Assembly: GCA_905204385.1 (NCBI GenBank)
Contig: CAJKZL010000112.1
Coordinates: 1 to 8,405, forward strand
Direction: 5' to 3'
Source: an uncultured Odoribacter sp.
Lineage (GTDB): Bacteria > Bacteroidota > Bacteroidia > Bacteroidales > Marinifilaceae
DNA: 8,405 bases
The notes under the pieces were generated by a model. It ran no database searches and was not told the DNA's origin. It saw only the letters and a list, made by a program, of their open reading frames with translations. Numbering within the stretch: position 1 is the stretch's first letter; every line of letters begins with the position of its first letter. A program made the translations under genes and the position numbers. Positions 1 through 6,986 of the stretch are shown piece after piece.

Positions 1-45
1 CAATACGTATTGGAGATTCCTGAAGATGAAAGTAAGTATAATTAA
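1..45 (+). CDS. C-terminal end of an upstream gene, probably SusD/RagB-like (partial)
   Basis: Reading from base 1, frame 1 gives QYVLEIPEDESKYN followed by TAA at 43-45, so this is the last 14 residues of a gene cut by the left edge. The fragment is too short to identify by homology. The guess of a SusD/RagB outer-membrane nutrient-binding lipoprotein rests only on context: DUF4843-type and PKD-like lipoproteins normally lie directly downstream of a SusC/SusD pair, and the gap to the next start is only 11 bases, implying one transcript. Confidence 0.55.
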   Translation, partial: QYVLEIPEDESKYN

Positions 46-56
46 AACAAACTGAT

Positions 57-833
57 ATGAAATTTTGGATAGGATTGTTATTGTTGGCAATCACTATGAG
101 TGCCTGCCAACAGGATATAGATCTTTACGAAGGAAGCTCATCGCTTTACTTCGATGAAAATTCTGCCGGAATGTACGAGGTGCATTGGGGAGTACTGAAC
201 AGCGACATAAAAAAGGTGAATGTACGCTTAAGGGTAAACCTGATGGGTCAGGTGACGGATTATCCCCGGAAATTCAGCATAAAGGTTGTTTCCAATGAAA
301 CCGATTCGCTGCATAGCGTAGCGGGAGTGGACTATACTCCTTTTCCATTGGAATATGAACTGCCGGCCATGGAGGAACACTTGTATATCGATATCGAAGT
401 GCTGCGTACGGATACATTGAAAAAGCAGGCCAGACGCTTTTCGGTGGAATTGGTCCCGAATGACGAACTGGGAAATGATTTTCGGGAATACGATGAATCG
501 TCGGACGGGACCTTGGTGGCATTGAATGACTACTGTATCATTTATATGGATGAAGAATTTCCCAGGCCTTGGTGGTGGCAAGGGGATCGGGAGGATATTT
601 TTGGGGAATGGTCGGCCAAGAAAGGAGAGGTGATTTGTGATATCGGGAAAATCGACCGCGTAAAATTCCAGGGAGAGATAGATGGGATTGGAGACCATAT
701 TTCGGAGGAGTTTTTAAGGTTTGTAGGCCGTAAGGTGCAGATGTGGTTAGATGAAAAGGAGGAGGAGGGCGACCCGGTAATGGACGAAGACGGGGAACCG
801 ATGATAATGGGAGAAGATTCTTGGGATTATTAA
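57..833 (+). CDS. DUF4843-type surface/periplasmic lipoprotein
   Basis: This is a 258-residue lipoprotein of the DUF4843 type, a Bacteroidota family found beside SusC/SusD uptake systems; its biochemical role is unknown. The signal peptide is a short basic start (MKFW), a Leu/Ile core, and a lipobox MSAC with Cys17 as the predicted lipidation site, followed by QQDID. Residues 18-35 (DIDLYEGSSSLYFDE) match the usual N-terminal signature of the family. The middle, about residues 45-150, is predicted beta-rich. A Trp-rich stretch (PRPWWWQGDRED, about residues 169-180) and a very acidic C-terminus rich in Asp, Glu and Met follow. It sits 11 bases after the preceding gene and 74 bases before the next lipoprotein on the same strand, consistent with an operon. 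Known family placement is good; substrate and function are not inferable. Confidence 0.85.
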   Translation: MKFWIGLLLLAITMSACQQDIDLYEGSSSLYFDENSAGMYEVHWGVLNSDIKKVNVRLRVNLMGQVTDYPRKFSIKVVSNETDSLHSVAGVDYTPFPLEYELPAMEEHLYIDIEVLRTDTLKKQARRFSVELVPNDELGNDFREYDESSDGTLVALNDYCIIYMDEEFPRPWWWQGDREDIFGEWSAKKGEVICDIGKIDRVKFQGEIDGIGDHISEEFLRFVGRKVQMWLDEKEEEGDPVMDEDGEPMIMGEDSWDY

Positions 834-840
834 AATGAAA

Positions 841-884
841 ATGAAATTTTGCAGGAAAGCTGCATCGGAAAAATACCGTTTCAT
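841..884 (+). other. Possible folded RNA element between two lipoprotein genes
   Basis: The 74-base gap between the DUF4843-type and PKD-like genes contains nested complementary segments. ATGAAA (841-846) can pair with TTTCAT (879-884), enclosing TGCAG/CTGCA (850-854 with 860-864) and CGG/CCG (866-868 with 876-878). This could form a small three-way junction in the transcript. It is followed by an A-rich rather than a T-rich run, so it does not look like an intrinsic terminator. It could tune mRNA stability between operon genes or be fortuitous; the stems are short. Confidence 0.25.
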
Positions 885-907
885 CAAAAAAAATAAAATA
901 CAGACCT

Positions 908-2494
908 ATGAAAAGATGGATATTAATGATATGGGGAGTTTTGCTTTTTGCTTCCTGTTACGATGATAAAGGAAATTATGATTATGTGGATATAGGCGAT
1001 TTGACCATTACGGGTATTGAATCGGACCGCTGGTATGAATTGTTTGCCTTTTCGGATACTTTGCATATTCCGGTGGAGATCCTGTCCACCCGTTATGTAA
1101 ATGGGGAAATGCCCTATAAGTATGAGTGGAAATTGGAAGGAGCCAATGATAAAACCCATTCGGGGGATACGGTGCTGGACTATACTATCTCTAGGGAAAA
1201 AGATTTACACATCGTGCCCATGATGAATGCCGGTGACTATTTCGGTTTTTTTATGGTGACGGATACCATATTAGGATTACGTGAGAAGGTTGACTTTTTT
1301 GTGCGTTTGAGGACGTCCACGAGTGAGGGTTGGATGATATTGTGTGAGCAGGATGGAAAAGCCCGTTTGGACTGGATTTCAAACATCAGTGCAACAGAGG
1401 ATCGTATCTACCGGGATCTTTGGGGAGATTTGGATGTGGAACTGGGAAAACCTTTTGGATTGAGTTTTGCACACTATCCCAGCGGTACAAATCGATATGT
1501 GTATGTTGAGAATGGGGTATTCAATCTGGATAAAGAGGATGCTCATGTAGGAGAGGATAATAATATCCGTTGGCGGTTTGGAGATCAGCCTGATCGTTTG
1601 CAGGGAGCTGCAAACCAAATTGTATGGAGGAATAATTCCAGAGACTTGTTGATTAGTCGTGATAAAGATTTGTATATCAAAGGAACAAATTCAAGCGCTA
1701 TTTATGGTTTTCCCATTAACAAAACTGTGGGAGGAGGACGTTATGATGTTGCTCCTTTTATAGGTTATGCTTATGGAAAAAATGATTATGGAAATCCATC
1801 GCCGATTTTCGGTGCCTCTATAGCCCTTTACGATGAAACCAACCGGCGTTTCCTGGAATTACCTGATGTAGGGACGGACATACCCCGCACAATGACTTTC
1901 ATTGCAGGAGGGGAACAAAATTTTAACGCCCAAACGGGACGTGATATGCTGTTTATGGATTGGACTACCGATGCACATGTTTTTGCTGTACTCCAAGGGC
2001 CAGGTACAGACGACATGTATGTTTACGGTATAAAGATGCAAAAAGAAGGAAATACGCAGACACATTATTCTTTGCTCAAACGTCCGAATAATGATAAAAT
2101 CACTCATTTCGCCATACATTCCATGCATAAATATCTGTTCTATTCTACGGATAAAGGTGAAATTTTCCGGTATGACCTTTCGCATCCCAATGATGAAGCT
2201 CAGAAAGTATTGTCTTTCCCCGGAGAAACCATCACTGCTTTGAAAGTAAATAAATTTGTTTTTCCTGGAAAGGTAAATAAATATGCTTCCTGGGAATTGG
2301 AACGCGAAAATCGCCTGGTGATAGGAAGTTATATCACAGCTGAAGCGGAACAAGGAAATGACAGGGATTGTGGTATCATGCGTACATATAACGTGCCGGA
2401 TTTAAGGCAACCGATGGAGGATAAGCAGGTGAAATTCCATGATAAATTAGGCAAAATTGTAGATATCGTATATCGAGAACGTGATAGTAAATAA
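908..2494 (+). CDS. PKD-like family lipoprotein of a SusC/SusD locus
   Basis: A 528-residue predicted lipoprotein. The signal peptide (MKRW, then a hydrophobic core) ends in lipobox FASC with Cys17. The mature N-terminus CYDDKGNYDY is the hallmark start of the PKD-like lipoprotein family encoded in Bacteroidota SusC/SusD loci. Residues roughly 30-140 look like Ig/PKD-type beta-sandwich sequence (IPVEI, YKYEWKLEG, DYFGFFMVTD). The remaining 380 or so residues show repeated aromatic and Gly-rich strands (for example RDLLISRDKDLYIKG and KYLFYSTDKGEIFRYDLS) that resemble beta-propeller blades; this is inference from pattern only. It probably sits on the outer membrane or periplasmic face and assists ligand capture by the SusCD complex encoded upstream. 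The next gene begins 14 bases after its stop, so the two are almost certainly co-transcribed. The ligand is unknown. Confidence 0.85.
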   Translation: MKRWILMIWGVLLFASCYDDKGNYDYVDIGDLTITGIESDRWYELFAFSDTLHIPVEILSTRYVNGEMPYKYEWKLEGANDKTHSGDTVLDYTISREKDLHIVPMMNAGDYFGFFMVTDTILGLREKVDFFVRLRTSTSEGWMILCEQDGKARLDWISNISATEDRIYRDLWGDLDVELGKPFGLSFAHYPSGTNRYVYVENGVFNLDKEDAHVGEDNNIRWRFGDQPDRLQGAANQIVWRNNSRDLLISRDKDLYIKGTNSSAIYGFPINKTVGGGRYDVAPFIGYAYGKNDYGNPSPIFGASIALYDETNRRFLELPDVGTDIPRTMTFIAGGEQNFNAQTGRDMLFMDWTTDAHVFAVLQGPGTDDMYVYGIKMQKEGNTQTHYSLLKRPNNDKITHFAIHSMHKYLFYSTDKGEIFRYDLSHPNDEAQKVLSFPGETITALKVNKFVFPGKVNKYASWELERENRLVIGSYITAEAEQGNDRDCGIMRTYNVPDLRQPMEDKQVKFHDKLGKIVDIVYRERDSK

Positions 2495-2508
2495 TTTAAT
2501 TTTTAAAC

Positions 2509-3609
2509 ATGAAAAATCTGATTAATGTATTGCTCCTTAGCGGAACAATAGTTTGTGGATGTGCAAAGTCACAGGAATATGTGATTAACGGAAAGATAGC
2601 GGGAGATGCTACGCTGTATCTCACTGCTGTTAACGAAGCCGGTAAAATCGATACCCTTCAGCAGCTTGAGGCGGTGCAGGGACAATTCCGGTTTGAAGGT
2701 AAAATCGAGAAACCGAGGATCTTTTTTCTCAGAGTGGCAGGTGGAGAAGGACGTATCCCATTGTTTATGGAGGATACTGTTTTTACGATAGATATCCGGA
2801 AAAACAATGTAGCCGATGTTCGTAATTTTACGGTTCAGGGAGGCGAGTTACAACGCCGGAAGAATGCACTGGACCAGGAAGAAATAAAAATTTACCGGGA
2901 TCGGGATACTGTTTTGGCCCGCTATTATGCTGCTGCAAATGCAGGCGATATTTGGGGGAAAATGCACGAGAGAGCCGGATTGCAGGTTATGGATGCGATG
3001 TATGATAAAACAGAGGATAAATTTATTGCGGATAATCACGATAATTTATTGGGGCTTTACCTGGTTTATTATCGTTATAGGCACCTGGATTTCGAACGGT
3101 TAAAACCGAAATTCGATATGCTGAGCGAAGAGATGAAAGATACTCCGGAAGGCCGGGTTGTTGCCATCCGTTATAAGAAATTGAGTGAAGTGAAGGTGGG
3201 TGCAAAAGCCCCTAATTTCAAGTTGCCTACCCTTAAGGGAGATACGGTTCATTTGTACGGTAAGAGCGCATTGATAAAAGTTGTGGATTTCTGGGCCTCC
3301 TGGTGTGGACCTTGCCGCAAGGAAAATCCTCATTTGGTGGAACTATATAAGAAATATAAGGACAAAGATTTGCTGATGATCAGTGTTTCTATGGATACGG
3401 ATGAAAAGTCCTGGAAAAATGCGGTGAAAGCAGACGGAATGGAATGGATTCAGGCTTGCGATCTGAAGGGGATGATGGGCGAAGCGGCCCGTGCTTACCG
3501 GATCGACGGAATCCCACATATTTTTATTCTGGACGGGAATAATAATATTATCGCAGAAGGATTGCATGGAAAAGAAATCGATGCAGTGCTCGAAAAATAT
3601 TTGAAATAG
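2509..3609 (+). CDS. DUF4369 + TlpA-type thioredoxin-fold lipoprotein
   Basis: A 366-residue thiol-disulfide oxidoreductase of the TlpA/ResA type, predicted to be membrane-anchored on the periplasmic side. The signal peptide ends in a lipobox-like VCGC (Cys18). Residues about 24-125 (YVINGKIAGDATLYL onward) fit the DUF4369 beta domain usual in Bacteroidota members. A helical linker covers about residues 125-225, and the thioredoxin-fold domain begins near KVGAKAPNFKLPTLKG (about residue 228). The redox motif WCGPC is at residues 265-269 with both cysteines present, and the cis-proline follows in GIPHIF (Pro336). Family members reduce or isomerise disulfides in exported proteins or in cytochrome c maturation. 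Here, as the last gene of a SusCD-linked lipoprotein operon, it may act on the uptake proteins or their ligand (inference). A hairpin terminator follows 30 bases after the stop. Confidence 0.9.
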   Translation: MKNLINVLLLSGTIVCGCAKSQEYVINGKIAGDATLYLTAVNEAGKIDTLQQLEAVQGQFRFEGKIEKPRIFFLRVAGGEGRIPLFMEDTVFTIDIRKNNVADVRNFTVQGGELQRRKNALDQEEIKIYRDRDTVLARYYAAANAGDIWGKMHERAGLQVMDAMYDKTEDKFIADNHDNLLGLYLVYYRYRHLDFERLKPKFDMLSEEMKDTPEGRVVAIRYKKLSEVKVGAKAPNFKLPTLKGDTVHLYGKSALIKVVDFWASWCGPCRKENPHLVELYKKYKDKDLLMISVSMDTDEKSWKNAVKADGMEWIQACDLKGMMGEAARAYRIDGIPHIFILDGNNNIIAEGLHGKEIDAVLEKYLK

Positions 3610-3638
3610 CGGTATTATTGCTTTTTCCGATTCCTTTT

Positions 3639-3685
3639 AAATGCCGATGCCGGTAAGATTCCAGTCTTCCGGTTTCGGCATTTTT
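3639..3685 (+). terminator. Intrinsic terminator of the lipoprotein operon
   Basis: AAATGCCGA (3639-3647) pairs perfectly with TCGGCATTT (3675-3683). After a 2-base mismatch the stem continues as CCGG (3650-3653) with CCGG (3669-3672), and then AAGA (3655-3658) with TCTT (3665-3668) closing a short loop. The 3' arm ends in a run of five T (3681-3685). Its position 30 bases after the TlpA-type gene fits a Rho-independent terminator for the operon. Confidence 0.85.
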
Positions 3686-3744
3686 GATATCCGATTGTTT
3701 TTGTGTTGCTGTTTTCAGCGTCGATGAGGAATGAAAATGATAGA

Positions 3745-3797
3745 TTTGAAATCTCTTCTTCTTTATTTTTATTATTTTTGGTACCAAAATAGAACAT
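3745..3797 (+). promoter_or_regulatory. Candidate Bacteroidales promoter with overlapping palindrome
   Basis: TATTTTTG at 3773-3780 matches the Bacteroides -7 consensus TAnnTTTG, and TTTG at 3745-3748 could be the -33 element. The 24-base spacing is longer than the usual roughly 20, so the upstream element is doubtful. A perfect 14-base palindrome, TTTTGGTACCAAAA (3776-3789), overlaps the -7 element and the likely start site and could be an operator. The ATG of the DUF2461 gene lies at 3798, giving a very short leader. Confidence 0.5.
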
Positions 3798-4472
3798 ATG
3801 AAAGAAGGTTTAGTCAGTGATATATTAGGGTTTCTGCGGGAATTGAAAGAAAATAACGAGCGGGAGTGGTTTCAGGAGAATAAATCCCGCTATCAGCAAT
3901 TGAAAGGAGGGTTCGAGGGGCTGGTGGATGAAATGATCGCTAAAATAGCCCTATGGGATGATGAAGTGGCCAACTTGAAAGCAAAGGATTGTATCTACCG
4001 GATTTACCGGGATGTGCGTTTTTCCCCGGACAAGAGTCCTTATAAGACCTATTTCGGAGCTTATATCTGTGGTTTCCGGGGGAAGAACAGCGGGCGTTGC
4101 GGGTATTATTTGCATTTGGAACCGGACGGCTGCCTGTTGGGAGGAGGATGTTATTGTCCCGAACCGGCTTTGTTGAAGCGTTTAAGGCAGGATATTTACG
4201 AGAATATCGAAGAATTTACTTCGATCATCCGGGATCCGGAATTTGTTGCTGAGTTTCCGTCGGTCGGGGCGGAAGGTAAATTAAAAAAAGTTCCGGCACC
4301 TTTCCCGGCAGATTTTTCGGAAGCCGATCTGCTGAAAAACAAAAATTACGATGTAGTGTCTATGAAACCGGATAACTGGTTTGAAGCCGGAGATCTTCCG
4401 GATCGGGCAGATGCCGTGTTCCGGAAAATGTATAAGTTTAATCGGTTTCTGAATTATACGATCGATAGTTGA
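3798..4472 (+). CDS. DUF2461 family protein (TIGR02453-like)
   Basis: A 224-residue cytoplasmic protein of the DUF2461/TIGR02453 family, widespread in bacteria and fungi but without an established function. Family hallmarks are visible in order: FLRELKENNEREWFQENK near residues 10-27, the conserved YRIYRDVRFSPDKSPYKTYF block near residues 66-85, and the Gly-rich YYLHLEPDGCLLGGGCYCPEP segment near residues 102-122. There is no signal peptide or membrane segment. The length is typical of the family, so the gene appears intact. It is separated from the upstream operon by a terminator and has its own candidate promoter, so it is likely monocistronic. No clear intrinsic terminator is seen downstream; the next gene is 374 bases away across an AT-rich repeat region. 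Confidence 0.9.
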   Translation: MKEGLVSDILGFLRELKENNEREWFQENKSRYQQLKGGFEGLVDEMIAKIALWDDEVANLKAKDCIYRIYRDVRFSPDKSPYKTYFGAYICGFRGKNSGRCGYYLHLEPDGCLLGGGCYCPEPALLKRLRQDIYENIEEFTSIIRDPEFVAEFPSVGAEGKLKKVPAPFPADFSEADLLKNKNYDVVSMKPDNWFEAGDLPDRADAVFRKMYKFNRFLNYTIDS

Positions 4473-4566
4473 AAGGTTCTGATTTACTAAAGTGTTCAAC
4501 TGCAGGAGTGTATAGTCGCAGAATTATAGGGTGAAAAGAAAAAGATTAAAAATCCCGGCATTTAAA

Positions 4567-4818
4567 TTTATGCAGGAAATTATATGGTGAATATTTTCAA
4601 ACTATAAATTCCTGTGTAAATTTAGGTGTTGAAATTTTCAATATATAATTTTCAATAGGAATTTTATATCTGAAAAATTTGGGCTTTAGTTTTCTATAAA
4701 AAATAGTGTTATCAAAAATTTCAGCTGTTTATTTCTATAGGAAATTGTGTTTTGAATTTTTTCTGCTCTTAAATTTCTACTATAAATACTCTTCTATTGA
4801 AAATATTTGTATCTTATC
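4567..4818 (+). repeat. Array of about six diverged 41-42 bp tandem repeats, each with dyad motifs
   Basis: The strongly AT-rich stretch between the DUF2461 and DUF6261-like genes is built from degenerate direct repeats. A core TGAA..TTT(C/G) recurs at 4588, 4630, 4671, 4712, 4753 and 4798, spaced 42, 41, 41, 41 and 45 bases. A second element resembling TTTCTATAGGAAATT lies about 20 bases before each core, clearest near 4567, 4650, 4691 and 4732. Hand alignment of the 42 bases from 4567 with those from 4732 gives about 30 matches. A further, more decayed unit may start near 4518 (GCAGAATTATAGGGTGAA). Some cores are near-palindromic, for example TTGAAATTTTCAA at 4629-4641. This is not a CRISPR array, because there are no conserved repeats alternating with unique spacers. 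Its function is unknown; its position just ahead of a gene suggests regulation of that gene. Confidence 0.7.
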
Positions 4819-4846
4819 GGCATATGATTTTTTAAATTGTCATTTT

Positions 4847-5581
4847 ATGATAGAAACAGCTAACTTAAGAAAGCTCAGGCATCTGGAGTTCTGTCAAACC
4901 ATTGAGGTGATTTGCAATATGCTGAATGAGAGGGAAATACCAGAAGGAGAGGTAAAGGAGTTGGTACAGCGGTTGATGCAAGAATTGCAGATTTTCAGAA
5001 ACCACCTTTCTTACCGCAAGACAGGAAAACTAACATCCGAGTTGAAAGCCATCCGAAAACGTCGTATTGCTGCATATCGTTCACTTGCCGGGCAGGTACG
5101 GAGTTTAAAGCTATTGCCTGTGCCACGAATTGCTCAAGCTGCGGCTGAACTTTATGCCTTAATCGAGGATTGTGGTAAATATCCTTACCGAAAGCCTGAA
5201 TTGCAGAAGGCGCAATTAATGTCACGGCTCGTGGAACATATGCAACAAAAATACAACACTCATGTCGGGATATTGGGATTACAGTGTACTGTCGACTGTC
5301 TGAAGGAATTAAATGAGGAGTATGAGCTCCTCTTTAACAAATGGATGGAGGCCATAGCAATACAGCGAGAACATGTACTATTGCCTCAGCGTGTAGTTAT
5401 ACAGACTATTTTTCAGAGGCTTTGCGAACTGGTGAATGCCGCTATCCTATGGAACGATGAAAAACAACCCTATGAGCAGATGGCCCAAGTGATCGATGAA
5501 GTGGTGAAGAAAGCCCGATGGGCGCTCAAGCATAGAATGGCGATGAGAAAAGAAGAAGATGGTGATACGGAAGTTGATTGA
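4847..5581 (+). CDS. DUF6261-like hypothetical protein
   Basis: A 244-residue protein that resembles the Bacteroidota family DUF6261; no function is known and I assign it by overall look, not by a diagnostic motif. It is predicted almost entirely alpha-helical, cytoplasmic, without signal peptide or membrane segments, and rich in Lys, Arg, Glu and Leu. Visible stretches include IETANLRKLRHLEFCQTIEV at the N-terminus, a basic segment TSELKAIRKRRIAAYRSL, and a charged tail. The ATG at 4847 is preferred: the frame stays open upstream to 4706, but that extension reads through the AT-rich repeat array and gives low-complexity Phe/Tyr/Leu sequence unlike the rest. A poor -7-like AATATTTG (4802-4809) lies in the last repeat unit. 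The gene ends 84 bases before purD and has no visible terminator. Confidence 0.7.
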   Translation: MIETANLRKLRHLEFCQTIEVICNMLNEREIPEGEVKELVQRLMQELQIFRNHLSYRKTGKLTSELKAIRKRRIAAYRSLAGQVRSLKLLPVPRIAQAAAELYALIEDCGKYPYRKPELQKAQLMSRLVEHMQQKYNTHVGILGLQCTVDCLKELNEEYELLFNKWMEAIAIQREHVLLPQRVVIQTIFQRLCELVNAAILWNDEKQPYEQMAQVIDEVVKKARWALKHRMAMRKEEDGDTEVD

Positions 5582-5630
5582 AACGTATGAAAAGACGGGC
5601 AAACCGGCATGAAAATCGTAGATTTTTACT

Positions 5631-5638
5631 TAAGTTTG
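5631..5638 (+). promoter_or_regulatory. Candidate -7 promoter element for purD
   Basis: TAAGTTTG matches the Bacteroides -7 consensus TAnnTTTG and lies 27 bases before the purD ATG, a sensible distance for a start site near 5645. No convincing TTTG is found about 20 bases further upstream, so the call rests on the -7 element alone. If real, it lies inside the upstream in-frame extension of purD, supporting the later start at 5666. Confidence 0.4.
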
Positions 5639-5665
5639 CGGGCAGAATCAGATAACACGAAATAT

Positions 5666-6952
5666 ATGAAAGTATTACTACTCGGAAGCGGGGGACGCGA
5701 GCATGCGCTGGCCTGGAAAATTGCACAAAGTCCGAAAATGGAAAAGCTATATATTGCGCCGGGAAATGCCGGTACGCGCGAAGTAGGGGAAAATGTCAAC
5801 ATGGCGGTCAATGATTTTGAGGCCATTGCGGCTTTCATGGCGAAGCAAGGCATCGGGATGTTGGTGGTGGGTCCTGAGGATCCTCTGGTGGAAGGGATTC
5901 GCGATTATCTGGCTGCCGACGCACGTTTTCAGGATTTGATGATTGTTGGTCCCGGGAAAGCCGGCGCTATTTTGGAAGGAAGCAAGGATTATGCGAAGCA
6001 GTTTATGATGCGGCACGGCATTCCGACAGCCCGCTACATGACGGTTACTCCCGATCAACTGGAGGAAGGGATGAAGTTCCTGTCGGATTTGAAGCCTCCT
6101 TATGTACTGAAGGCCGATGGATTGGCGGCAGGAAAAGGAGTTTTGATTCTCGACGATTTGGAAGAGGCTCGGCGGGAATTAGAGGAAATGCTCGGGGGGA
6201 AATTCGGTAAAGCCAGTAAACGTGTGGTGATCGAGGAATTTTTGCATGGTATAGAGATTTCCGTATTCGCTATCACGGATGGGAAAGACTATAAGAATTA
6301 AGGGTCTGCAAAAGACAACTAACGGATAGGAGTAGGGGATACCGGTTTGATTACCGGGGGCAGGGGGGCTGTTTCTCCGGTACCCTTTGCAGACGAGGCG
6401 GTCAACCGTAAGGTGGAAGAGCGGAGCGTTCGCCCTACTGTCGAGGGATTGCGGAAAGACGGCGTGGATTATCGGGGATTTATCTTCTTCGGCCTGATGA
6501 ACGACGAGGGAGAACCTTACGTGATCGAGTATAATGTGCGGATGGGTGACCCGGAAACCGAGGTGGTGATTCCCCGCTTGAAAACCGATATACTGGATCT
6601 TTTCGAGGCTGCCGCCCGGGGGACTTTGGCGGACTGCCATTTCGAACTGGACGATCGTTATTGTACGACGGTGATGCTGGTGGCAGGGGGATATCCCGGT
6701 AGTTACGAAAAAGGAAACGTGATCCACGGAATTTCAGAAGTGAACGATAGCATACTGTTCCATGCCGGGACGAAAAGAGTGGACGGTGAAGCGGTGACGA
6801 ACGGAGGACGGGTGATGGCTGTCAGTTCGTTCGGGGAAAAAATGGAAGATGCTTTGCAACAGTCCTATGAAAACGTAAGTAAAATCTCTTTTAAAGAGAT
6901 GTACTACCGACGGGATATCGGACAAGACCTCTTGGAAAAAGTTCAAAGTTAA
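5666..6952 (+). pseudogene. purD: Phosphoribosylamine-glycine ligase (GAR synthetase) interrupted by two in-frame stops
   Basis: PurD joins glycine to phosphoribosylamine using ATP, the second step of de novo purine synthesis. The frame runs 428 codons, a normal family length, starting MKVLLLGSGGREHA. The ATP-grasp hallmarks are present: VGPEDPLVEG, EGSKDYAKQFM, PPYVLKADGLAAGKGV, VVIEEFLHGIEISVF, and after the lesion GAVSPVPFAD, EYNVRMGDPETE and VMLVAGGYPGSYEKG. TAA stops interrupt the same frame at codon 212 (6299-6301) and codon 219 (6320-6322). Around them conserved residues are altered: the usual KILPEAKDYKRIGEGDTGLN appears as KN*GSAKDN*RIGVGDTGLI, and the usual GGMGA is GGRGA. There is no insertion, deletion or frame change, and both flanks look intact. 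Either the gene is freshly inactivated or this 70-base patch is wrong in the assembly. As written, translation would stop after 211 residues, without the catalytic second half. Confidence 0.9.
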
Positions 6953-6967
6953 TGAGGACAGTTGCTA

Positions 6968-6975
6968 TAAATTTG
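6968..6975 (+). promoter_or_regulatory. Possible -7 promoter element before the membrane protein gene
   Basis: TAAATTTG fits TAnnTTTG and ends 11 bases before the ATG at 6987, within the short gap after purD. No good -33 TTTG is visible. The gene could equally be read from the purD transcript, since only 34 bases separate them. Confidence 0.3.
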
Positions 6976-6986
6976 CCATTCCGAAG

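Noticed and set aside
228..698. Long - strand open frames opposite the lipoprotein genes and purD (for example 228-698, 1859-2353, 6179-6727)
   Set aside because: They lie wholly or almost wholly opposite well-supported + strand genes, lack recognisable domains, and are typical antisense shadows.
3548..3797. Small - strand frames across the terminator and promoter region
   Set aside because: They cover an intrinsic terminator and an AT-rich promoter, have low-complexity translations, and show no start signals.
4567..4818. CRISPR array or mobile-element terminal repeats
   Set aside because: Units are contiguous and uniformly diverged with no unique spacers, no cas genes are near, and neither transposase nor target-site duplications are visible.
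4706..4846. In-frame upstream extension of the DUF6261-like gene to an ATG at 4706
   Set aside because: It is translated from the AT-rich repeat array, gives low-complexity Phe/Tyr/Leu sequence unlike the charged helical protein, and the ATG at 4847 gives a natural N-terminus.
5609..5665. In-frame upstream extension of purD to an ATG at 5609
   Set aside because: PurD proteins begin directly with the MKVLLLGSGGREHA-type Rossmann strand, which starts at 5666, and the candidate -7 element at 5631 lies inside the extension.
6299..6322. Stop-codon recoding or programmed readthrough at the two TAA codons in purD
   Set aside because: Other genes in the window end at TAA, and the neighbouring missense changes at conserved sites are not explained by readthrough.
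6347..6952. A separate downstream gene starting at TTG 6347, making a two-subunit split PurD
   Set aside because: The 6302-6346 segment still encodes recognisable PurD sequence in the same frame, no ribosome binding site precedes 6347, and the break lies within the ATP-grasp core.
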